A DNA stretch of 64,000 nt, taken from positions 1 to 64,000 of the forward strand of contig NZ_LPZN01000035.1 of assembly GCF_001646655.1 (NCBI RefSeq). The letters run 5' to 3'. Shown piece after piece: positions 8,226 to 14,919 of the stretch. This DNA comes from Rhodococcus gordoniae (lineage in GTDB: Bacteria; Actinomycetota; Actinomycetes; Mycobacteriales; Mycobacteriaceae). Position 1 is the stretch's first letter. Each line of letters opens with the position of its first letter. Position numbers and translations under genes: made by a program. Below the pieces are notes generated by a model, which made no database searches, was not told the origin of the DNA, and saw only the letters and a list, made by a program, of their open reading frames with translations.

Positions 8226-8993
8226 ATGCGGATAGGTGCGCACGTCCGGCAGGACGACGATCCCATCGGTCAGGGCGAACATCTCGGCGCCGATCTCGTG
8301 CAGGTGTTCCTGTCGGACCCGCAGAAGTGGACGAAGCCCGGTGTGCATCCGCGCACCGAGCAGATCCTCGCGTCGGATGTCGACGTGGTGGTGCACTCGC
8401 CGTACGTCGTCAACGTGGCGAGCCTGAACAACAGGGTGCGGATGCCGTCGCGCAAGGCCGTCGCCGATCATGCCGAGGCGGCCGCGCGGATCGGCGCTCT
8501 CGGGTTGGTCGTCCACGGTGGGCACGTGCGCGCGGGTGAGGACGTCGCCGCGGGAGTCGAGAACTGGCGCAAATTGTTCGAACGGCAGGAGGACAAGGGC
8601 GGGTTCGGGGTGCCGATCCTCGTGGAGAACACGGCTGGTGGCGATTTCGCGATGGCTCGCTATTTCGACGCGATCGGCCGCCTGTGGGACGCCATCGGCG
8701 ATCACGGCCCCGGTTTCTGCCTCGACACCTGTCATGCCTGGGCGGCCGGGGAGGATCTCGTCGGTGTCGTCGAACGCGTGCGTGCGGTCACCGGCCGGAT
8801 CGATCTGGTGCACCTGAACAATTCCCGCGACGAGTTCGATTCGGCCCGCGACCGGCATGCCAATCTCACCGATGGGCAGATCGATCCGCAGTTGCTCGCG
8901 GAGATCGCGGTGCAGGCCGACGCACCGATCGTGCTCGAGACCCCGGCTGAGGGACTCGCCGACGACATCGCCTTCCTCCGCGAGCACTCCTGA
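8226..8993 (+). CDS. nfo: Deoxyribonuclease IV (endonuclease IV, AP endonuclease family 2)
   Basis: A 255-residue metal-dependent AP endonuclease that cuts DNA 5' of abasic sites in base excision repair. Family landmarks appear in order: RIGAHV at the N-terminus, VVHSPYVVN (about 53), HGGHV (about 93), ILVENTAGG (about 131), CLDTCHAWAAG (about 167) and HLNNSRDEFDSARDRHANL (about 196), together supplying the His, Asp and Glu ligands of the metal cluster. The length is slightly shorter than E. coli Nfo (285) but normal for actinobacterial copies. The start is set by a -10 box 7 nt upstream. Confidence 0.92.
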   Translation: MRIGAHVRQDDDPIGQGEHLGADLVQVFLSDPQKWTKPGVHPRTEQILASDVDVVVHSPYVVNVASLNNRVRMPSRKAVADHAEAAARIGALGLVVHGGHVRAGEDVAAGVENWRKLFERQEDKGGFGVPILVENTAGGDFAMARYFDAIGRLWDAIGDHGPGFCLDTCHAWAAGEDLVGVVERVRAVTGRIDLVHLNNSRDEFDSARDRHANLTDGQIDPQLLAEIAVQADAPIVLETPAEGLADDIAFLREHS

Positions 8994-9095
8994 CGACGCA
9001 CTCCGTTCCACGGGTGCACTCTGCGCGGACGGATGCATCTTGTCGACAGCGCGCCTCTGTCTCCGGACGGAGCACACGTTCCGCGGAGGCTGAGG

Positions 9096-9707
9096 TCATG
9101 CCCCGGGCAGCTCGCCCGTGAGATACCGCTGGATCGTGGGGGCGACGATCTCGACGAGCTGCTCGGACTGCATCGACGCGAGCGGTTCGAGTCCGAGGAT
9201 GTAGCGCACCAGCATGATTCCGGTCATCTGGGTGGCCACGAGCTCGGCGCGCAATCTGCCGGTGCCCACGGGACGATCGATGCGCTCGAGCAGGGGCGCG
9301 AGCGCGACCTCCAGTAGGAACGAACGGATCAGTCCGCTGTCGCCGCCGGTGATCTGCGCACGGAACATCGCGACGGCGGCGTCGCGGTGCGGGGAATCCC
9401 ACACGCCGAGAAGGGCGGTCGCGAGAGCCCGGCCGAGTTCCGCGCACGGGGCCGCGTAGACGGGGGCGAGGACGTCCCGCGGATCGACGGGCAGCGCGAC
9501 GGACGCGGTGAACAACTGCAGTTTGGTGCCGAAGTAGTGGTGCACGAGCGCCGGGTCCACTTCGGCGCGGGCCGCGATCGCACGTACCGTCGCCTTGTCG
9601 TAACCCTCGACGGCGAACAGTTCCCGTGCACTCGCAAGGATCTCGTCGCGAGCGCCCGAGTGTCCGGGACGGCGTCCGGGACGCCGGGGCCCGGCCGGGT
9701 CCGTCAC
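9096..9707 (-). CDS. TetR-family regulator at the end of an ABC-2 operon
   Basis: A 203-residue one-component regulator. The N-terminal helix-turn-helix reads ILASARELFAVEGYDKATVRAIAARAEVDPALVHHYFGTK (residues ~18-57; quoted in pieces of the TetR pattern), followed by an all-helical ligand domain. Its GTG start at 9707 overlaps the permease stop by 4 bp (GTGA), so it is co-translated with the transporter it probably represses. The likely operator is the palindrome at 11199-11214 in front of the first gene of the operon. The inducer would be a compound exported by the transporter; that part is inference. Confidence 0.88.
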   Translation of the reverse strand: MTDPAGPRRPGRRPGHSGARDEILASARELFAVEGYDKATVRAIAARAEVDPALVHHYFGTKLQLFTASVALPVDPRDVLAPVYAAPCAELGRALATALLGVWDSPHRDAAVAMFRAQITGGDSGLIRSFLLEVALAPLLERIDRPVGTGRLRAELVATQMTGIMLVRYILGLEPLASMQSEQLVEIVAPTIQRYLTGELPGA

Positions 9708-10459
9708 GGGGTGCGGCGGCGCAGTGTCGCCGCCCCGAGCGCGAGTGCCGCGGCAGCGAACGTCGCGACGACGACCAGGTCCCGCACCATGACCCCGGTG
9801 ACACCGGGGTTCACGGTGATCTCCTGCAGGGCCTCCACGGCGTAGCTCAACGGCAGCGCGTTGCTGATCCAGCGCAGCCAGTCGGGCAGATCTTCCCGAG
9901 CGACGAGCAATCCGCACAGCAGGAACTGCGGGATGACGATCACCGGCATGAACTGCACGGCCTGGAACTCGGTACGGGCGAAGGCACTGCACAACAACCC
10001 CAGGGAGACACCCAGCACCGCGACGAGCACCGCGACGACCAGCACCCACAGCACCGACCCGGCACTGGTGACGTCGAGCAACCAGAACGCCACCGCGCAC
10101 GCGAGGCCGGCCTGGACGGCCGCCGCGAGCGAGAAGGCGCTGCCGTAGCTGGCGAGCAGGTCGAGTTTCGTCAGCGGCGTGGTGAGCAGTCGTTCGAGAG
10201 TGCCCGAACTGCGTTCGCGTTGCATCGCGATGGAGGTGACCAGGAACATCACGACGAACGGGAGGATCCCGAGCATCGTGACGGCGATCCGGTCGAACAG
10301 CGAGACTCCTCCCGGTCCTGTGGGGGCGTTCTGGTACATGAAGTACAGCAACGTCATCAGCAGACTCGGGACGAGCACGATCATCGCGACGGTGCGACGG
10401 TCCGCCCGCAGCTGACGCAGGATGCGTGTGGTCGTGGTGGCATAGACGACGGTGCTCAC
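9704..10459 (-). CDS. ABC-2 type permease
   Basis: A 251-residue inner-membrane permease with six predicted helices: about 24-44, 65-90, 105-135, 145-170, 175-195 and 222-245. The segment MQRERSSGTLERLLTTPL before helix 3 is the standard ABC-2 / drug-exporter loop. Together with the ATPase encoded upstream it forms an exporter, likely for a hydrophobic drug or lipid. It starts at GTG 10459, overlapping the ATPase stop by 4 bp, and its own stop overlaps the TetR start by 4 bp, so the three genes form a tightly coupled operon. Confidence 0.88.
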   Translation of the reverse strand: MSTVVYATTTTRILRQLRADRRTVAMIVLVPSLLMTLLYFMYQNAPTGPGGVSLFDRIAVTMLGILPFVVMFLVTSIAMQRERSSGTLERLLTTPLTKLDLLASYGSAFSLAAAVQAGLACAVAFWLLDVTSAGSVLWVLVVAVLVAVLGVSLGLLCSAFARTEFQAVQFMPVIVIPQFLLCGLLVAREDLPDWLRWISNALPLSYAVEALQEITVNPGVTGVMVRDLVVVATFAAAALALGAATLRRRTP

Positions 10460-11193
10460 GGTCGTGCTCCCGTCCGGTTCCGGATGAGTCGGAGAAAAGC
10501 GTTCTCGAGGCCCGTCTCCCCTGTCTGCTCGCGCAGTTCGGCCGGGGTGAGCCGGGCGACCAGCCGGCCCTCGCGCAGCAGTACGAGTGTGTCGCAGTGA
10601 TCGGCCTCGTCCATGACGTGACTCGACACGAGCAGTGTGGTGCCGCGATCGGCGAGCGATCGGAAGTGCTCCCACAGCTCGGCCCGCAGGAGCGGGTCGA
10701 GTCCGACGGTGGGTTCGTCGAGGACGAGGAGTTCGGGATCGCCCACCAGCGCGCACGCGAGCGAGACCCGCCCGAGTTGGCCGCCGGACAGGGCCGACGT
10801 CCGGTCGTGAGCATGGTCGGTGAGCCCGACCGCCGCGACGGTGTCGGCGACCGCAGTTCCCTTCCGTCCGTAGAGCGACGCGAAATAGGACACGTTCTCG
10901 GCGACGGTCAGGTCGGGGTAGACGCTCGGCGACTGGGTGACGTAGCCGATGCGGCGGCGCAGTGCGGCGCTGCCCGCAGGCAGGCCCAGCACGGTGACCG
11001 TGCCGGATTCGACGATCTGGGTGCCGACGATCGTGCGCATCAGGGTGGTCTTCCCGCAGCCCGAGGGCCCGAGAAGGCCGGTGATCGAGCCGCGCGGGAC
11101 GCGCACGCTCACCTCCTCGAGGGCTCGGTGGCTGCCGCGCCGGACGTTCAGGTCGCGGATGTCGACGGTAGTGGAGGTGTGGTCGATGTTCAT
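10456..11193 (-). CDS. ABC-2 exporter ATP-binding protein
   Basis: A 245-residue ATPase with Walker A GPSGCGKTT (about 42-50), Q-loop in GYVTQSPSVY (about 89), signature LSGGQLGRVSLA (about 138), Walker B LLVLDEPTVGLDP (about 158) and switch His in LLVSSHVMDEA (about 190). The VMDEADHCD-type tail and following LVARLTPAEL segment are typical of drug and antibiotic exporters such as DrrA. It is the first gene of the ATPase-permease-TetR operon; a perfect palindrome lies only 6 bp upstream of its ATG. Confidence 0.9.
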   Translation of the reverse strand: MNIDHTSTTVDIRDLNVRRGSHRALEEVSVRVPRGSITGLLGPSGCGKTTLMRTIVGTQIVESGTVTVLGLPAGSAALRRRIGYVTQSPSVYPDLTVAENVSYFASLYGRKGTAVADTVAAVGLTDHAHDRTSALSGGQLGRVSLACALVGDPELLVLDEPTVGLDPLLRAELWEHFRSLADRGTTLLVSSHVMDEADHCDTLVLLREGRLVARLTPAELREQTGETGLENAFLRLIRNRTGARP

Positions 11194-11198
11194 GATCC

Positions 11199-11214
11199 AC
11201 TCGATTCATCGAGT
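11199..11214. promoter_or_regulatory. Probable TetR operator in front of the ABC-2 operon
   Basis: ACTCGATTCATCGAGT has perfect 7-bp arms around a 2-bp centre. It ends 6 bp before the ATPase start codon, so a bound regulator would cover the leader. The TetR encoded by the third gene of the operon is the natural candidate to bind it. Confidence 0.6.
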
Positions 11215-11304
11215 GTTGAATTCATCCTCGGACGAATTGTGCGCCTCATGTCTCGATCCGGTCAACCCCCGCGAGCGTCGCCGGGCCCGCCGGACGCTCC
11301 GACG

Positions 11305-11310
11305 TAGCAT
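11305..11310 (+). promoter_or_regulatory. -10 box placing the AMIN-like lipoprotein start
   Basis: TAGCAT sits 7 nt upstream of the ATG at 11318. It includes the upstream ATG at 11309, which therefore would not be transcribed as part of the mRNA. Confidence 0.5.
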
Positions 11311-11317
11311 GAGCCCC

Positions 11318-11908
11318 ATGAAGCACACGCGTCTCGTACTGGCCGTCACCGCAACAGCACTGGTCCTGGCGGGATGCTCCGCCGGCGGCGACGAGCCCGC
11401 ACCCTCCCCCGCCGTCTCGGTCGACACCCCGACGTCCTCGGCTCCCGAGCCCACCACCTCCGCCGAGGTCCCGCGCGATGCGCGCGACAAGGTCTCCCCC
11501 GCCGGAGAGGACGCGAAGCTCACCGTCGTGGACATCCGCACCGGACGGCACGAGGGCTTCGACCGCGTGGTCTACGAACTCGGCGGCGAGGGCGCGCCGG
11601 GATGGCGGGTCGGTTATGTCGACGAGGCGATCCAGGACGGCAGCGGCAAGGAGGTCCCCGTCACCGGCGACGCCGTGCTGCAGGTGCTCATCGACGGCTC
11701 CGCCTACCCGTTCGACAGTGGGGTCGAGCAGTACGACGGCCCGGATCCCGTGCTTGCCGAACCCGGCGGATCGGTGGTCGAGGTCAGCGGGTCCGGTGTC
11801 TTCGAAGGTGTCACCCAGTCGTTCATCGGCGTCGCCGCGCACGGCACCCCGTTCTCGGTCTTCTCCCTCACCGGACCGACCCGAGTGGTGATCGACGTGG
11901 CACGGTGA
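11318..11908 (+). CDS. AMIN-like domain lipoprotein
   Basis: A 196-residue exported lipoprotein. The signal peptide has MKHTR, a hydrophobic core and lipobox LVLAGC ending at about residue 21. A Ser/Pro/Thr-rich spacer follows to about 60, then a beta-rich domain starting LTVVDIRTGRHEGFDRVVYEL. That wording matches the AMIN-like domain found in mycobacterial and rhodococcal lipoproteins, thought to bind the cell wall. It ends TRVVIDV, again family-like. The ATG at 11309 gives three extra residues; the -10 box at 11305-11310 argues for 11318. It is divergent from the ABC-2 operon. Confidence 0.82.
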   Translation: MKHTRLVLAVTATALVLAGCSAGGDEPAPSPAVSVDTPTSSAPEPTTSAEVPRDARDKVSPAGEDAKLTVVDIRTGRHEGFDRVVYELGGEGAPGWRVGYVDEAIQDGSGKEVPVTGDAVLQVLIDGSAYPFDSGVEQYDGPDPVLAEPGGSVVEVSGSGVFEGVTQSFIGVAAHGTPFSVFSLTGPTRVVIDVAR

Positions 11909-11968
11909 CCGCTGCTGCTGTCCCGGCACCTGCCCGGAGGTGACGTTCGGGGCCGACATGGGCCACCC

Positions 11969-12712
11969 TCACGACCGGACTGCGGCACCGTTCCCGTGCT
12001 GCCACGTCCTCGCCACCCGTCCCGTCGGTGGGGACGCCTGGATACGTCGCCAGATCTCCGCCGCCGCACTCTGCGCCGACGCCAGCAGGCGTCTGTCACC
12101 GATCCGGGCGGACGGCCCGAAGACCGAGAGTGCGGCCGCCTGTCCGGTGTCGATCCGGCCGATAGGCACCGCAGCGCAACCGAATCCTTTCCTGCACTGT
12201 TCCTGGTCGTAGGCCAGACGGGTCTGCCGGACACGTTCGGCTTCGGGAGAATCGCTGCCCATCGCAGCCAGAAGCGCCCTGCCGATGGTCGACGACGCAG
12301 CCGGGAGTCGTTTGCCTGCCCGTGAATTCGAGACAGCCGAACCCTCGTCACCGATCGCCTCGAGATACACCGCGTCGTCCCCGTCGAGCACACCCAGGTG
12401 TACGACGCACCCACTGATGCGGTGGAGCCGGTGCAGAGTGGGCAGAGCGGCTCGTCGCACCATGTTGTGTTGTGCGGCCGCAGAGCCGAGTTCGATCATG
12501 CGCAACCCCAGCTGGTAGTCCATTCCGTCCCGATGGACCCACCGCAGCTCGACGAGTTGTTCCAGTGCGCGATGGACGGAGGTACGCGACAGTCCGGTAG
12601 CAGCCACGATCCGGGACAGGGTGAGGCGTTCCGCGTTCTCCAACGCGGAAAGGATCAATGCGGTGCGCTGGATCGCTCCCTTCGGAACAGTCTGCGGGTC
12701 GTCGATGTGCAT
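11969..12712 (-). CDS. IclR-family transcriptional regulator
   Basis: A 247-residue regulator. The N-terminal winged helix (about residues 10-70) contains LSRIVAATGLSRTSVHRALEQL, and the C-terminal IclR ligand domain includes the GRALLAAM motif (about 145) and the QEQCRKGFGCAAVPI segment (about 175). Such proteins control nearby catabolic genes, usually as dimers that bind a small aromatic or organic acid. The ATG at 12712 has AGGAGA about 6 nt upstream. The divergent neighbour is an SDR remnant followed by an epimerase-like gene, so the original target operon has probably decayed in part. Confidence 0.87.
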   Translation of the reverse strand: MHIDDPQTVPKGAIQRTALILSALENAERLTLSRIVAATGLSRTSVHRALEQLVELRWVHRDGMDYQLGLRMIELGSAAAQHNMVRRAALPTLHRLHRISGCVVHLGVLDGDDAVYLEAIGDEGSAVSNSRAGKRLPAASSTIGRALLAAMGSDSPEAERVRQTRLAYDQEQCRKGFGCAAVPIGRIDTGQAAALSVFGPSARIGDRRLLASAQSAAAEIWRRIQASPPTGRVARTWQHGNGAAVRS

Positions 12713-12854
12713 CCGGTCTCCTGTGTCGTCCTCACGGTCTTCGTAGCACCACGGCAGAGCACCGTCGGACAAACTTCCGGACACCGGGAACAGACCTGTC
12801 GAGGACGACCACGGTTCCTGTGTACTCGACCCATGGCCCACCCCGTCTGCTCGC

Positions 12855-13316
12855 GCCCCGGACCTCTGCTGCAGGGCCCTTCTCCCCGGGATGGCCGAGG
12901 GTGGAGGGGGATCGATCGTCAACCTCACCACGGTCGAGGCGCACCGGGCGATTCCCGGCCACGCCGTCTACTCCGCGTACAAGGCGGCCCTGACGCAGTT
13001 CACCCGGTCGCTCGCCGCCGAGGTCGGACCGGACGGCATCCGGGTCAACGCGATCGCCCCCGACCTCATCGATTCCGTACAGGTTCCGTACGACCGACTC
13101 GTACCGGAACGTGATCGGGCACTGTGGCCCACCTGGTCGCCTCTCGGTGGCCCCGGACGCCCCGAGGACGTCGCCGGGGTGGCCGTGTTCCTGGCGTCGG
13201 ACCTGGCGCGCTTCGTCACCGGCGGCACGATCCACGTCGACGGTGGTACCCATTCGAGCGGAGGCTGGGTCCCGAGACACTCCGGCGGGTGGACCAACCG
13301 CCCCCGGCATCCCTGA
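12855..13316 (+). pseudogene. 5'-truncated SDR remnant
   Basis: This is the C-terminal ~150 residues of a short-chain dehydrogenase. SIVNLTTVEAHRA, the catalytic YSAYKAALTQF (Tyr-x-x-x-Lys), GIRVNAIAPDLI and the VTGGTIHVDGG ending are all clear. The N-terminal half with the TGxxxGIG cofactor loop and NNAG motif is missing. SDR-like sequence (LCCRALLPGM) can be read in frame upstream of the first ATG (12891) to about 12855 without a start codon, which shows that a longer gene was cut. The remaining ATG would give 141 residues with no nucleotide-binding fold, so function as a dehydrogenase is unlikely. It lies opposite the IclR gene, whose upstream region replaces the lost part. Confidence 0.75.
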
Positions 13317-13337
13317 CCTGTTCCACGACAACGAAAG

Positions 13338-14261
13338 ATGCAGCACATGAAGATTCTTCTCGTCGGTGGTACCGGCATGATCGGCGCACACGCGGCACTG
13401 CTCCTCCGCGAGCACGGTGACGACGTCACGGTCGCCGCTCGGGGAGCGTTGTCCGACGATTCTCCGGTCGCCGGGTTTCCGCTCCTGGTCGGCGATTACA
13501 CCGTTCCCACCTTCACCGCGGAACAACTCCGGGGGTTCGACGGTGTCGTCTTCGCCGCCGGACAGGATCCGCGGCATCGCACGGACGGGGGCGACGACGA
13601 AGCGTTCTGGGAGACCACGCAGAGCGTCGGTGTGCCCCGCTTCGCCGCCCTCGCCAAACAGGCCGGGGTGGGTCGCTTCGTGCAGATCGGCAGTTACTAC
13701 CACCATCTGCAGCCGGCCTTCGCAGACAGCAACCCCTACGTCGCGGCGCGCCGGGACGCCGACGAGGGTGCACGGGCGCTGGCCGACGACTCGTTCACCG
13801 TGTGCACTCTGAACCCGCCCTCGATCATCGGGGCGGTACCGGGTGCTTCGGCCCGGCGCTACCGGCGCATGGTGTCCTGGGCGGCCGGTAAGGAACCGGC
13901 CTTCCCGGACTTCGCTCCCACGGGAGGCACCAACTACATGTCGGCGTACTCCCTCGCCCAGGCGATCCACGGCGCGCTGCATCGGGGAGAATCCGGCAAG
14001 GCCTATCTCGTCGGCGACCAGAACCTGCTGTACAAGGAGTTCTTCCAGCTCATGGTCGATGCCGCCGGTGGCGATCGCACCATCCCCGAGCGGGACGAAT
14101 CGCATCCCTTCCTGCCCGACGCTGCGATCGTGCAGGGCAGAGGCAACCGCCTGTCCTACGAGCCGGCGCCCGAAGAAGTGCAGCTCCTCGGATACGATCG
14201 CAACGATTGCGCCCGGGCCGTCGAAGAGCTCGTCGAGGTCGTTCTCGCTGCCGGTCGCTGA
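13338..14261 (+). CDS. NAD-dependent epimerase/dehydratase family protein
   Basis: A 307-residue extended-type Rossmann protein. The N-terminal cofactor loop is GGTGMIG (about residues 10-16), with AARG after the second strand. The position of the usual YxxxK is weak: SYYHHLQPAFADSNPYVAARRDAD contains Y..AR rather than Tyr-x-x-x-Lys. It may thus be an atypical reductase or a sugar/lactone-modifying enzyme; the reaction cannot be named. Two starts are possible (13338 and ATG 13347, which puts the Rossmann strand directly at the N-terminus). It follows the SDR remnant by 21 bp and may have belonged to the same IclR-controlled catabolic cluster. A strong hairpin terminates it. Confidence 0.75.
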   Translation: MQHMKILLVGGTGMIGAHAALLLREHGDDVTVAARGALSDDSPVAGFPLLVGDYTVPTFTAEQLRGFDGVVFAAGQDPRHRTDGGDDEAFWETTQSVGVPRFAALAKQAGVGRFVQIGSYYHHLQPAFADSNPYVAARRDADEGARALADDSFTVCTLNPPSIIGAVPGASARRYRRMVSWAAGKEPAFPDFAPTGGTNYMSAYSLAQAIHGALHRGESGKAYLVGDQNLLYKEFFQLMVDAAGGDRTIPERDESHPFLPDAAIVQGRGNRLSYEPAPEEVQLLGYDRNDCARAVEELVEVVLAAGR

Positions 14262-14270
14262 CCGATCCCG

Positions 14271-14309
14271 GGCAGTCGGTTCGGACGGGACCCGACCGAA
14301 CCGACTGCC
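14271..14309. terminator. Bidirectional hairpin terminator
   Basis: Perfect 14-bp arms (GGCAGTCGGTTCGG and its complement) with an 11-nt loop, located between the convergent epimerase-like and SnoaL-like genes. No T-tract, as is usual for this GC content. Confidence 0.75.
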
Positions 14310-14322
14310 GGGACGGGGCAGT

Positions 14323-14757
14323 TCAGGCCGTGGGCACGGTGACGGGACGATCGTCGACGATGTCGACGATCAGTTCCCGGCGGGCGATCCGCCAACGATC
14401 GTCCTCACGCCGGTAGGCATCCCGATAGCGGAGGGTGATCGCGCTGTCCCGCATCCCGTCCCCGCTCCGGTACAGATGGTGGGCGAGGCAGTACACCCAT
14501 CCGGTGGCGCTGTCGCCGTCCACGTCGATCACCCGCTGATGCACCGCGTGGTGGGTGGCGTGCAGGTGCGCGGTGCCGTCCAGCACCATTGCGACGATCG
14601 CATCCCTGCCGACCGTGATCGCCGCGCCGCGACCACGGGTCACGGCGGGAGGCCGGACGAATTCGGCGTCGACGGTGAACAGGGCAGCCAGCGCGGGCCG
14701 GTCACGGGTGTCGACCGCCACCGAGTATCGGCCGGCCAGATCCGAAAGGTCGTTCAT
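14323..14757 (-). CDS. SnoaL-like / NTF2-fold protein
   Basis: A 144-residue protein with the alpha+beta barrel pattern of the SnoaL_4 / nuclear transport factor 2 superfamily. It has an N-terminal helix (LAGRYSVAVDTRD), ALFTVDAEFVRP near 25, HHAVHQRVIDVDGDSATGWVYCLAHHL near 70-95, and DDRWRIARRELIVDIV near the end. Members are cyclases, dehydratases, isomerases or stress-related small proteins; no specific activity can be assigned. It shares a 162-bp divergent intergenic region with the ABC exporter that has the MerR-type promoter. Confidence 0.8.
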   Translation of the reverse strand: MNDLSDLAGRYSVAVDTRDRPALAALFTVDAEFVRPPAVTRGRGAAITVGRDAIVAMVLDGTAHLHATHHAVHQRVIDVDGDSATGWVYCLAHHLYRSGDGMRDSAITLRYRDAYRREDDRWRIARRELIVDIVDDRPVTVPTA

Positions 14758-14861
14758 TCGCTGCAGTATCCGGTCTCGGACCGTGTGGCCGGTGCCGGAG
14801 TCCACTGAACGGAATCGCCATCCGATCGTCGGCGACCCGTCCCTGGACATCACACCTAGGC

Positions 14862-14892
14862 TTGACCTCGAGCGCACTCGAGGTCCTAACCT
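14862..14892 (+). promoter_or_regulatory. MerR-type promoter with 19-bp spacer and operator
   Basis: TTGACC (14862-14867) and TAACCT (14887-14892) are separated by exactly 19 bp. Between and over them lies a perfect dyad with 9-bp arms GACCTCGAG (14864-14872) and CTCGAGGTC (14877-14885). An over-long spacer holding a dyad is the hallmark of promoters activated by MerR-family DNA-twisting regulators. No merR-like gene is in this window. Confidence 0.75.
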
Positions 14893-14903
14893 CGGCTGCG
14901 ACC

Positions 14904-14911
14904 CGAGGAGG
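14904..14911 (+). promoter_or_regulatory. Ribosome binding site of the ABC exporter
   Basis: CGAGGAGG ends 8 nt before the ATG at 14920 and is a near-perfect Shine-Dalgarno; it fixes the start. Confidence 0.7.
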
Positions 14912-14919
14912 CCCGCCCC

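Noticed and set aside
9096-10814. A 572-residue TetR reading that extends back through the ABC-2 permease
   Set aside because: The extra N-terminal residues are out-of-frame permease and ATPase sequence. The GTG at 9707 with the GTGA overlap gives a normal TetR length.
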